Source: Perkinsus olseni (lineage: Eukaryota > Perkinsozoa > Perkinsida). Taken from it: a DNA stretch of 25,562 bases. Below, in pieces: positions 9,601 to 18,375 of this stretch. The DNA lies in NCBI GenBank assembly GCA_013115125.1, contig JABANN010000496.1, positions 1 to 25,562 on the forward strand. The letters run 5' to 3'. The notes under the pieces are model-generated. The model saw only the letters and a program-made list of their open reading frames with translations, was not told the DNA's origin and searched no databases. Numbering within the stretch: position 1 is the first letter of the stretch; each line of letters starts with the position of its first letter. The translations under genes were made by a program, and so were the position numbers.

Positions 9601-12600
9601 TAGGGCCTGCAGCTCAGCCTGGTCAAGCCGGTGGTCCTTCAGTTCTTCGGGCGACCGGCTGGAAGGAGCATGTCCGTCGTTGGGCCGTCCCGCATGTCCC
9701 TTTCTCAAGGCGCGGGGGGTATCCCTGGTCTGAACCACAGCGGGGCCGCCTCCAAGAAATGCATAGCGTCGGAGTTCGCCAAGCAGGTGAGGTCATGATG
9801 AGATCCCGCTTTACCCCTCGGAGGCATCTTCAGGTGGACGTCCTCTTGGAGGACCTTAAAGCCACTCGGTCCCATTACATTCGGTGTATCAAACCCAATG
9901 ATGACCAGCTGCCTGGAGTGTTCAGCCCTGACAGGGTCTTCAAGCAGCTGGAGGTAGGGGTAGTGCGATGCTACGAGTCGTGGCTGTTGAGTGGGCGTCT
10001 CAGGTTACTGGAATGTTCACAGTGCTGGTCCTGATGGCTCATGCTTACCCGACCAGGATACCCTATGCGGATCTTTTTGACCGGTAGCTTCCCGAGTCGA
10101 GCTCGAGGGAATCTTTGTGATTTCCCTCTCCAGGTACAAGTCAATGCTTCCTGGGCATATCTTGGGGTTGCTTATGAGACCGGGCAGAGGCGGTGGAGCG
10201 AGACTTTTTGTCGAGCAAATGCTCGAAGTAGGCCGGATGCTTGGTCCGAATTCTGATGCGATGGCGAGCATCGCTCCGCTCATGCCAGAAAGAACTTTTG
10301 AGCCGGCCGGGAGGGGCTACGTCGGCACTCTTCAGGTGGTGGCCGAAGAGGAGCGCTCTTCTGGAAGGGAGTACTCGAAGGGGAAGGAATTTGCCCTTGG
10401 GACATCCAAGGTCTTCTTCCGACCCCAGAGTGTGGAGCCTGTGGACTCTTTGCTTGTGAGACGCCGTACTGATGCGCTGATTCCGCATCTACGGTGCTAT
10501 CAGGCCGCTATTGATGGCGACGTGGCCAAGAGGAATCGAGTGGCACAGGCGATAGCAACTTCCATCATTCGGAGGAGAAGATATCGTCAGCAGTGCTACA
10601 TCAGGGTGGGTACTCCAATCACCAGCAGCAGAGACGGATTTTATTCTTCTAGACTGGAGGCCGCCTTCTCGTCATCCTTCGACGACGCCAGAACTACTGG
10701 AAGTGGTTCCATCAGTACTTCCTCCGCCTCACTGCCATCGTCAAGTTCATCCGCCGTCGTCTCCTGCCGTCCGTGTGAGTATCGCCTCCTCGTCTTGGCA
10801 GTGGTTGTTCGACGGGACCTATGGTAGGTATGAGAAGCGCCGCATCCGCAAGGCAGCGGCTTGCAAGATTCAGGAGTACTGGCGCGCTCGACGCGACAGG
10901 AGGCGCCGGGAGGCTGCACTGATCATAGTGTCTCGAATGCGGTGTTATCTAGCGCGGAAGGTGCTGAAGGAGAGGGCCCTACGGTAGGTTGCGTCACCCA
11001 GGCAGAGGGAAGAAGCCTCTTTGTTGCTCAGCCGCCGTGTCTGTACGGCCAGCGCGATCTCCATCCAGTGCGCATGGCGGCAGAGGTTAGCCCGAAGGGA
11101 GCTACGACGAAGATTCAACGCCAACGAAGAGGCTAAACGACGGTCTGAGTCGACGTGAATTCGAGAAGGGAAACTCTGCTTTGTCAGGCATGCGGAGATG
11201 GAACGGATGAAGGAACTCCAGAGGGAGAAGGAGGCCGCAGAGCGGGAACTGCGGGAAGCGCGAGAGCTCATTGAGAAGAAGGAAGGTGGACCCACGGGCC
11301 GCGTGGCTGCCGCGTGGCTGTACGGGTTCTGCTGTCAGAGGAATCCGCAGCAGTATGCGAGGCCCTGGTAAAACAAGAAGAGCAGACAGCGTAAGTGGAA
11401 GGGTTCTCTCTGCTGGTATGGTTCGGTCAGATCGGACCGAGAGAACCGTAGCATGGCTCTTGCGGACTGGGAGGCCCGGCAGGTTCGAGACGCTGATGCT
11501 GCTCGAGCCCGAGGTAGGGCAGGCTGCGAGGGGACAGCTTTAGTTCACTGCATTTTAGAGGAAGCTGAGAAGACGCGGCTGATGGAGGAGCAGATATCCC
11601 TGGAGGCATCTCTGGCGGAGGAGCGAGCCCGGTTCCAAGCACAGCTGGCAGCGGAGAGAGCACGGGTTGAGGCTCAAATGGCGGAAGAGAAGGCTAGGAT
11701 GGAGTTGAGGTTGGCTGAGGAGCGTGCTGCGATAGAGGCAGAGCGGGCTCGGAATGAAGAGGAGAAGAGGCGTATCGAGGCGGAGCGAGCCCAAGAGTAG
11801 GCAGGGGACATCGGCAACCGCGGACGTGTACTCATCAGAGCTGCGATGGCGGAGACTCTCCGACAGCAGCAGTTGGAGTTGGACCGGGAGAAGACGGAGC
11901 TGGAGCAGGCCAAGCTGGCTGTCAGCATGACTGGGCCGCTCAGCTCTCCCGGTACTTCTGAGGGTTCGGTGAAGCGAGAGCAGGAGCTCCTTGCCGAGCA
12001 GGAGGTGTCATGAAGTAGGTTTGCTTATGGCGTGGATGCGGCTGTTTTTAGGAGGAGATAGCTCGACTGCGGGCGGAGGTGGAGGCCTTCAAGATGAAGA
12101 AGGACACTGAGATGAAGGTGGAGGTAAGCTTCAAACATTTTGCAGTTCCCTGCTCGCGAGTACCAGCTGTAATGAACTGAACCAGCTGTAACGTACTGAA
12201 CCGGCCGCCCTTTGCGTGGTCTAGCTGGGCTAGCTAATTGGCCCCTCAGGACCGATCAGGTGGCCTGCTCGTCCCCGGCCTGTTACAGGCCGTAGTCAGT
12301 GTTGTGAGAATACTCGATCTGCGGCGTTTTCGTTGAAGGTTGGGCCGTCGCAGTCCACCGGGCGGGAGGAGATAGCAGTGTGGTGGTCAGTGGTGGTCGA
12401 ACTCGTTAGGTGGAAGGGTCAGCCTCGTCCAAGAGGGCCCACTCCCCAACGCTCGGAAGTGTGCCACCGGCGAAGCGGAGCCGGTCTAATTCCTCTAATG
12501 GTCCCGAGAACGGCTGCACTCCACGGAAGTGAGCCCTACTGTAACTGTGTCTGCTGACAGAATATGATCAGGCCAAGAGTCACCGGCGATGTTCCGATGA

Positions 12601-13894
12601 TGTCGGCCTCCCCTTTGGCATTCACACCTGGCCGCGGTGACCGCAGTGAGTCCCGGCTCGAATCAGCACAGAAGGCCCGCCGCGCGGCGAGAGCCGACTA
12701 CTCCGGAGGTGGGGAGCCTTTGCTGTTTGCGGCTCGCATTGGCGATAGCAGGAGTGGCATCAGCTGTCAGTAGAAGGGAGCAGATGCAAAGGCTTGAAAG
12801 GATGAATAACAGCGCGGAGAAGGAGAAGCGTCTGAAGGCCATGCGGGTGAAGGGAGATCCCAGCATACCGATGCGGCAACCTCGGCATGTCAGAAGTCTG
12901 CCAGATGGATTGACGATGATGATGTTACTTCGCTGTCGCCGATCAAGCCAGTCGGGGAGGACCACTGCGGGTGAGCGTTGGATGAGTAACCGCGCCCCAG
13001 AAGGTCGTGTAGGGGCAGGGACAGCCTACTGGAGATATCGGACCAGGAGATGTGCGAAGCTAAGCCGCAGACTAAGTGGGAGGCTGAAGCATCCAGAGTC
13101 AGCGAGCCGATGGTGGAGCGGAAGATTTGGACCAGGCAGACGAGGAACTCTGGTCGACTGTGAGAGCCTCTCCTTGCGAGATGGAGTCATATAGCTTCGC
13201 CACTCAGGACCTCAGAGATGTCCGTTTCATCGGTGGCTATCAGCGAGAGCCATCTAAAGCAGCCTCGAGCCCGAGTTGCCGCTAAGGGGGGCGCCAGGGC
13301 GAGAGCAGCGTCTGCTAACACCTCCGCCGCCTATGGTTCAAGGGTGAGTGCTCGAAGCGAAGATTGATCCATCCTTTACGTGTGCAGAGCGCTGGCGCGA
13401 CCAGCGCTCCGGCAAGGGCCGTACGGAGTGGCCGAGCGGCTGCGGCTGTTTACGAGCACGAGAACATATCCGGTAGCACGGGGCTTGACCAGCGGAAGCG
13501 ATGCAGGTTTCTCCTCACAGGGATCAGCAGCACGTCGAAGCTCAGCTTCAATCAGAGTAGAAGTTGCCTAGCGGGGAAGGGACGTGGGGCAGGCACGAGG
13601 ATGCAGCCGCCTGGGTTCACCAGCAAGGGTGTGCCTCGAGGTTCGGCCTCCACCAGAGCTATCTCGGCTCCTGTGACTGGACGGAGAGTGAGGGACACTA
13701 CAAGATTTGATGCAAGCAATTGTAGTTTCCTTAGGGAGGCGGTCCTGCGACCGGCACGGTTGACTCGAGCTCCAGAATTGGGCAGGGCAAAGGTACACTA
13801 CGAACGGCGGGGACAGCGTCGGGGTCGACCACCGCACGAAGGGGGAAGGGTGCGTCGTCAACTCGGCGATGACTGTATCATCATGGTGCAATAA
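6665..13894 (+). CDS. Myosin heavy chain with IQ motifs and coiled-coil tail (about 1713 aa, 41 exons)
   Basis: An actin-based ATP-driven motor. Exons: 6665-6800, 6844-6998, 7040-7113, 7157-7240, 7290-7411, 7459-7588, 7634-7694, 7738-7831, 7880-7971, 8013-8107, 8157-8245, 8291-8413, 8468-8592, 8639-8776, 8824-8871, 8921-8984, 9028-9117, 9164-9302, 9355-9458, 9505-9599, 9643-9786, 9834-9953, 10004-10083, 10134-10605, 10653-10774, 10828-10983, 11032-11154, 11188-11285, 11339-11390, 11431-11513, 11559-11796, 11839-12004, 12052-12123, 12410-12528, 12572-12708, 12764-12846, 12894-12970, 13013-13159, 13208-13343, 13388-13472, 13521-13894 (5142 nt). Motifs: P-loop GESGAGKT (139-146), switch [10 protein letters not shown] (207-215), DALAK with an Asp 16 residues upstream (TEDS rule), switch II DIFGFE (475-480), [10 protein letters not shown] (748-757), KVFFR near 900. 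IQ-like segments follow ([20 protein letters not shown]), then a Glu/Arg/Ala-rich coiled coil (about 1110-1330) and a basic, low-complexity tail. There is no SH3-like N-terminal domain. One 286-nt intron (12124-12409) could hide a small exon. Class not assigned. Confidence 0.93.
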
Positions 13895-14026
13895 TTCGCT
13901 CAATGTAGCTGCAATCACGTGGCGACCGCTGATCCCATTTTCTCATTCTTGTGTGCGCGTTGGGTGATGTAAGTCTCAAGCGATGTAACACTGAGCATAT
14001 TACTCATGAATTGCTGAACAGCATGT
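13895..14026. other. Convergent 3' intergenic region
   Basis: It separates the TAA of the plus-strand myosin from the putative TGA (14027-14029) of a minus-strand gene end. No gene or repeat is apparent in it. Confidence 0.4.
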
Positions 14027-14063
14027 TCAAACCACGGGCCCCAAATACACCTCAGGGTGCAAC
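14013..14063 (-). repeat. Dispersed 3'-end repeat, copy 1
   Basis: On the plus strand this reads GAACAGCATGTTCAAACCACGGG followed by AATACACCTCAGGGTGCAAC. It matches 18313-18375 except for about 12 extra bases in that copy. On the minus strand each copy encodes a similar C-terminus, here LHPEVYLGPVV plus stop, there LHPEEYLGPIKPPVV plus stop, and the match continues past both stops into presumed 3' UTR. A duplicated gene end or a shared 3' element would explain it. Confidence 0.7.
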
Positions 14064-14800
14064 TCTATGATGACGCCACGTGGACCTTGAGCCACTCCTT
14101 CAAGGTTGATGACGAGACTCACCTAACCATATGATGTTCGAAGTGCTTGTCAACGATAATCAGCGAGTGCCGATAGCTACCAGTGGTAGCCTACCACGTA
14201 GTCACATTTGCAAAGGGCTTCTGCGGGCTTTCAACCACGAAGGAAGTACTTTGTTGAAAGTGCACTAATCGATGTTAAATTAACATTGTTAATTTAACAG
14301 TAGTAGGGATAACAGCCACATAGCGAGGCAGATGAATTTCAGCACAATAATTGCTGGCCTCAGGCAAACGATGATGACTTCGTCCAACTTGCAGTAACAA
14401 GGCTTCTCCATTACGCATGCATGGGAGTTGTTAGTAGCGACGCGATCATTGATAGATAACTCGACATCGCACGGTTGGGTAAGAAACGAATGCCTCCATG
14501 TCCATGGGTCACTCAAATCTCTTGGGAGGTAATATGGATGCCGTTATCTGAGCTCGTGCCAATGGGTGGGGAGTCGAGCTGTCGACTGACTTGCCTTGCC
14601 CAACGCGAGAGCGCAATTCACGCATCATCGGAGGTGAGCCAGCCCGAAAGCGTCCTGGAGGCGTAGCGTCCAACACTGGCCAGATGTGCATTGTAAGGCC
14701 GGTAGAATAGAATGCTGAAGGGACCTAAAACTGCACGCATTAACTGTGGAAAGTTCCCACTGGAAACTCTATTCAATGCCACGAAGTCATCTCTCCTCAC
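14027..14800 (-). CDS. Coding-like fragments of an unresolved minus-strand gene
   Basis: Several open stretches look protein-like but I could not join them in phase. From 5' to 3' on the minus strand they are 14800-14618 (DDFVALNRVSSGNFPQ), 14516-14289 (ends in a hydrophobic segment, IVLKFICLAMWLLSLLLLN), a short piece near 14185-14138 (IIVDKHFEHHMVR followed by a good GTGAGT donor at 14137) and a terminal piece ending in TGA at 14027-14029 (LHPEVYLGPVV). The hydrophobic segment could be a transmembrane helix. Function unknown; a decayed gene or UTR is equally possible. Confidence 0.25.
14274..14298. repeat. Perfect AT-rich hairpin
   Basis: GTTAAATTAAC (14274-14284) is exactly complementary to GTTAATTTAAC (14288-14298) with a 3-nt loop. 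It may be a MITE end, a 3' processing hairpin or chance in AT-rich DNA. Confidence 0.7.
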
Positions 14801-14888
14801 CTCTAACTTCGGAAAACGACATAGGGTGTCGAGAAGACAAGGCCTGCCCGTCGGGCAGTGCCCGAGAAGCAGAGGGGATGCGCGCCGA

Positions 14889-15014
14889 CTATACCATTCA
14901 GAAGCCTATTTGGCGGATAAGGCCGCCTATATGGGGCTCGAGGATTTCACGTTAGCGAGTTGAGACAGCAAATTAGCGGTAGGGTCGAGATGAGGGGATA
15001 CAATTGGCGGATAA
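14889..15014 (+). repeat. 126-bp dispersed repeat, copy 2
   Basis: Same 126-nt sequence as the reverse complement of 1-126, with scattered substitutions. The upstream flanks do not match, so the 126 bp is a true boundary on that side. Downstream, this copy runs directly into further degenerate units of the same kind (15015-15130). Confidence 0.85.
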
Positions 15015-15130
15015 AGAAGTCATTTTAGCGGCAGGCCTCAAATAAGGATTTCTTATTAAGGGAATCAATTCCGCGAATAAGGCGCGCAATTTTATGATTA
15101 AGGAAATCAATTTCGCCGATAAGGACATCA
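15003..15130 (+). repeat. Degenerate ADK-type short repeats
   Basis: The core TTGGCGGATAA / TTCCGCGAATAAGG / TTTCGCCGATAAGG / TTATGATTAAGG recurs at irregular spacing of roughly 27-40 bp. In one frame the units read LADKEVI, NSANKARNFMIKEINFADK and similar, interrupted by one stop. The same ADK motif is in the 126-bp repeat, so both probably descend from one repetitive coding sequence. Confidence 0.55.
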
Positions 15131-15134
15131 TTTC

Positions 15135-15149
15135 GGGACGGCCCGTCCC
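15135..15149. repeat. GC palindrome GGGACG-GCC-CGTCCC
   Basis: Six-base perfect arms around GCC, immediately after the ADK-type repeats. It could mark the end of the repetitive element. Confidence 0.6.
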
Positions 15150-15181
15150 GGACGGGGGATGGGCAGTCCATCATGGATTTC

Positions 15182-15272
15182 AACCACGTACTGCGGTAAC
15201 CGCGCATTGTATGCCAAGTAACTGCCGCTAAGCAGAATATCAGTTCTTTCCGAGTTGTCGCAGTACGTGGTT
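15182..15272. repeat. Inverted repeat with 14-bp perfect arms
   Basis: AACCACGTACTGCG (15182-15195) is exactly reverse-complementary to CGCAGTACGTGGTT (15259-15272), with 63 bp between. Arms of this kind occur at the ends of small nonautonomous elements or in structured RNAs; no flanking target duplication is obvious. Confidence 0.75.
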
Positions 15273-15430
15273 ACTTTTTGCTGTTGCAGGTTGCGGCCTG
15301 CACTGGGGGTTCAACTGACTGAACTCGTAGGAAAGAGCGGTACATTTGCAGGACTGTTTGTAAAATAAATATGTAGATAGTAACGATTGTAAGTGTACAA
15401 CTTTAGTATGGAACTCGTACAATACGAGAT

Positions 15431-16707
15431 CTACGCATGCGATCCATGTACTAGAGACCTTGCCCAGTGCGGCCCGGCCAACATCCGCCGGAAGCTACAT
15501 TCCTTACTTTCTCGAGGGACTGTTGATATGATGGTATCACGGATATCGGACGTATTATGAACCAGCCTCAATTGCTCGATTGCTCCATCATGCAGGTTTG
15601 CGCGGACCCACTGCTGGAGTGCCAGAAGGGGACCCGCAGTCCCGTCCTCCAAGGCGTCTTCTGGTATCTCCAAGAAAAGTTTAACCTGAAATTCAGGTTA
15701 AGCGCAGTTTCATTCACGCCCTGAACGAATAACCGTGAAAACCACGCATCATCGACATTGCCCTAATTTGAGGAGACCATTCCGTCCAGTATTGCAGTCT
15801 GCAATTTGCAGAGTAGAATTGGGTGTTGAGTGTCTAATGAGGAAGTAGTGAGCATTTTTCGTGTGTCATTACGTAGTCGCACGAGGGCAGTCTGCCCGAT
15901 TCTCGAATGCTGAATGAACATCCTTCAGTGGGATTCATACGTGAGTCCTCCAGATATGATCTCTCTAATTTGAGCCGAATCACTTGACGGGTTTTCGGAA
16001 ACCTCTAAAGAGGGCGCATCGATGCGAATGCAATCTGTCACAAATCGCACAAATTATTTCTGCATACCATCACCTGTACACCGTTCATCCTATCCAGATG
16101 TCGCAAGGCCCTTATAGCGCCGGGGACTTCCCGAATATACGTGCAGAACCTGCGAACACCATGCGGAAAAATTAAGTGACAGTACTCCAGACTCAGCTAA
16201 GACCAAACTGATAATCCTCTGCTTACTCTCTGCTGTGCACTAGGCGTGAGACAGATTCTGGTAGATAGCCGTTGCCTTCTAACACCCGATCGGAGACTCG
16301 CTCTGAGTTGTCCGGCAGGATCACACCTGAAAGCCTCCGAGGGCCGCCGGGCTCGTCGCGTAGCGTGACGACCTTTCACTACACTCGGGACGCCCTTGCC
16401 ACAACTCCCGCACGGCCCCTTCAACGTCACAGATCGTATCAACCAGGTCCACGAATATAACGTGAAAATTTTCCTCATACGGCGGGACATATTCGGTGGG
16501 GTGGCGAATCTGACGAAGCCCCGAGTCTGCGCCGTTGAATAATTCCGTCAAATCCTCGAGATCGCTCGAGGCTGTCGTGGGAGACGATATGGAAAACATT
16601 GCCTGATGCGTTCCTCTGTATACAAGACTGCACAGATGGCTCAGCGGCAGTGACATGATAGAACGCAACAACAGTGCATAGTCAAGGTTCTTCATCTTAT
16701 AAGCCAT
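15431..16707 (-). CDS. Candidate spliced gene, unknown product (about 330 aa)
   Basis: A minus-strand reading starting at the ATG at 16707 is supported by exons 16707-16327, 16278-16241, 16207 to about 16147, a 16-nt exon near 16085, about 16043-15940, about 15910-15775 and about 15680-15431 (TGA). The first two junctions are convincing: a 127-codon exon ending in CAG before GTGTGA and a 48-nt intron. Later ones use short introns (33-60 nt) plus one near 90 nt and are tentative. Protein-like stretches include MAYKMKNLDYALLLRSIMSL, EENFHVIFVDLVDTICDVEG, DAPSLEVSENPSSDSAQIRE and VRANLHDGAIEQLRLVHNTS. No domain is recognised. It lies 123 bp downstream of the next minus-strand gene and could be the continuation of that gene. 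Confidence 0.45.
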
Positions 16708-16830
16708 GCGAACAACGTAAAAGGATTCAAGCGGACCTGAAGATCTAACACATGATACTGACACTGGCGATTTATCTAGCGGCAGAAGTGCCCCGCGGGA
16801 CAGTGACTTGCGAATGATAATACTATTATC

Positions 16831-17653
16831 TCAGTCGATGGCGGAGGTCCGTAGCCTAAAACGAGCAAGGGAGGGTTCTTCGAAACCGGTAGGTCTACTT
16901 CTCACAAAAGTCATTCGCGAAGCCTGCACTTCAATCTTCTATTGGACATCAACTTCTTCCTCGAATCCTCGTATCCTTCTTCTTGTGCCTCGAGCAATGC
17001 ACGATAGAGCAAGGCAGCTTGCCTAAACCGAGCACTACTGAGATCTAGAATTCTCCCCCTAAAGCTAGGCCAACGGCTTATAGCGGCTCGAGTGGACGTC
17101 CGGCGCTGGAAGATATTCCAATCCGCGGGTAGGATCACAATTGCCGGAGGAGCGGATCTCAGATGGGAGCCACTTGCCTCGTCGCGGACTGGGGGAAGAG
17201 AACATACTCAGGTAAGACTCCGAGAGATTGAAGGTGAGCTTACTAGAAGCGGCAGTTCCCACTGCATAAAGCATAACGTCAGCGTTGAGCTCAAACGCCG
17301 AAGGGCCCACAACAAGACGAACACGGCCCGGATAAGCGTCTGATTATCAGCCGAGGAGTATCAATCGCTACAATTCGTTGACTTACTAAAATGCCTTCTG
17401 ATGCAGCCGATGAGTTCAAACCACAAATCCGTCAGCGCAGTATCGTGTCCTCGGGCAGCCGCTTTGGAATTAGCGAAGACGGTAACCTACAGCCAACGTG
17501 CTACAGAAGGTTATAATACACGTCTTCCTGCAGAGTTACTTGCACTCCAGGTACGGCCATCAAAGATAGCACTGTTCCTGTGTAATGCTCTAGAGCCGCT
17601 TTGTCATGTACGACAAGTACAATTTTTGTAGTAGCCTGGGGATGATCACCCAT
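16831..17653 (-). CDS. Hypothetical alpha/beta protein (about 202 aa, 5 exons)
   Basis: Exons on the minus strand: 17653-17540, 17486-17387, 17339-17244, 17188-16954 and 16894-16831 (TGA), summing to 609 nt with consistent phases. Introns are 53, 47, 55 and 59 nt with donors GTAACT, GTAAGT, GTAAGC and GTTGAT; the last donor is weak. The product starts MGDHPQATTKIVLVVHDKAA. An upstream in-frame ATG at 17740 would add 29 residues. The pattern IVLVVHD - helix - VQVTVFANSK - helix - RVRLVVGPS suggests alternating strands and helices of a Rossmann or nucleotide-sugar-binding type fold. No Gly-rich nucleotide loop or DxD is evident, so I assign no activity. A Tyr/Arg-rich C-terminal half follows. 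Confidence 0.6.
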
Positions 17654-17970
17654 TGCGCAGGATAATGGAGCCAAATCAACTAAAGTACACAGGCAGTGGT
17701 CCCCGAGATATACCCGTGGAAGAGGGGACAACTTCCCCAATGCACTCGGTTGATATCGGTTATGGCTTCAGACCGATCTCCCTCTCTGTCGGAACGAGTC
17801 TTTCCTCACAACAACGGTACCCAGTCGGTACTGCCCACGGCTTTTTGTGGCGAGGTCTCACATAGTTAGACACTGATTCATCAATATTCGCTCTGAAAAT
17901 TCGAAAATAGAATCCGCGTAGCAGCTCCCGAACAGGTATACTGACACAGGATCTGATCCACTGATCACGT

Positions 17971-18001
17971 GAGTATTACTGTTCACTGAACAGTAATACT
18001 C
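17971..18001. repeat. Perfect hairpin 1 of a cluster of three
   Basis: A 15-nt arm beginning GAGTATTACTG (17971-17985) is exactly complementary to 17987-18001 around a single C. Confidence 0.9.
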
Positions 18002-18049
18002 GCTGAGTCAGTGTTCCGTGTTACAGTAACACTGAACACTGATTCAGCG
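18001..18049. repeat. Hairpin 2 of the cluster
   Basis: 23-nt arms (18001-18023 and 18027-18049) pair around CAG with two mismatched positions. The first arm begins CGCTGAGTCAGTGTTC. Confidence 0.9.
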
Positions 18050-18058
18050 AGCATTACT

Positions 18059-18087
18059 GTGGTTGAGTAACACTGTTACTCGACCAC
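18059..18087. repeat. Hairpin 3 of the cluster
   Basis: GTGGTTGAGTAAC (18059-18071) pairs with GTTACTCGACCAC (18075-18087), one G-T type mismatch, loop ACT. It lies 9 bp after hairpin 2. Confidence 0.9.
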
Positions 18088-18326
18088 GTTGTATTCGCGA
18101 ATAGGAAAGACCAAGTTACGACCGTCCAAGCCAGAACTTCGGGTTTTCGCAATGCCCGAACTGGCTGCTGCCATCCCATTCATAGTTGACCAGAGCGATG
18201 ACCAATCCGCCAGGTAGTTCTACGTAGCCACCCACACTAGAATGCTCTACCCACCAACGAAGTCTCCGATCATGCAACGCCAAACAACACGGAGCATGTC
18301 AATCCAGAAACTAATGAACAGCATGC
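18088..18326. other. No gene seen
   Basis: The 240 bp between the hairpin cluster and the minus-strand gene end show no supported coding exon. ATTCGCGAAT at about 18091 is a 10-bp palindrome. Confidence 0.4.
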
Positions 18327-18375
18327 TCACACCACGGGCGGCTTAATCGGCCCTAAATACTCCTCGGGGTGCAAC
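18313..18375 (-). repeat. Dispersed 3'-end repeat, copy 2
   Basis: Matches 14013-14063, with an additional GGCTTAATCGGC block absent from the other copy. The match spans the last codons, stop and first bases of the 3' UTR of the minus-strand gene ending at 18327. Confidence 0.7.

Noticed and set aside
13424-13445. AGTGGCCGAGCGGCTG resembles the D-arm of a tRNA-Leu or tRNA-Ser
   Set aside because: No matching anticodon, T-arm or acceptor stem follows, and the bases lie inside a phase-consistent myosin exon.
13364-13894. 176-codon ORF as a separate gene after the myosin
   Set aside because: Upstream exons join it with a 44-nt intron in phase 0, and its composition continues the myosin tail. 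A separate gene is not excluded but is less parsimonious.
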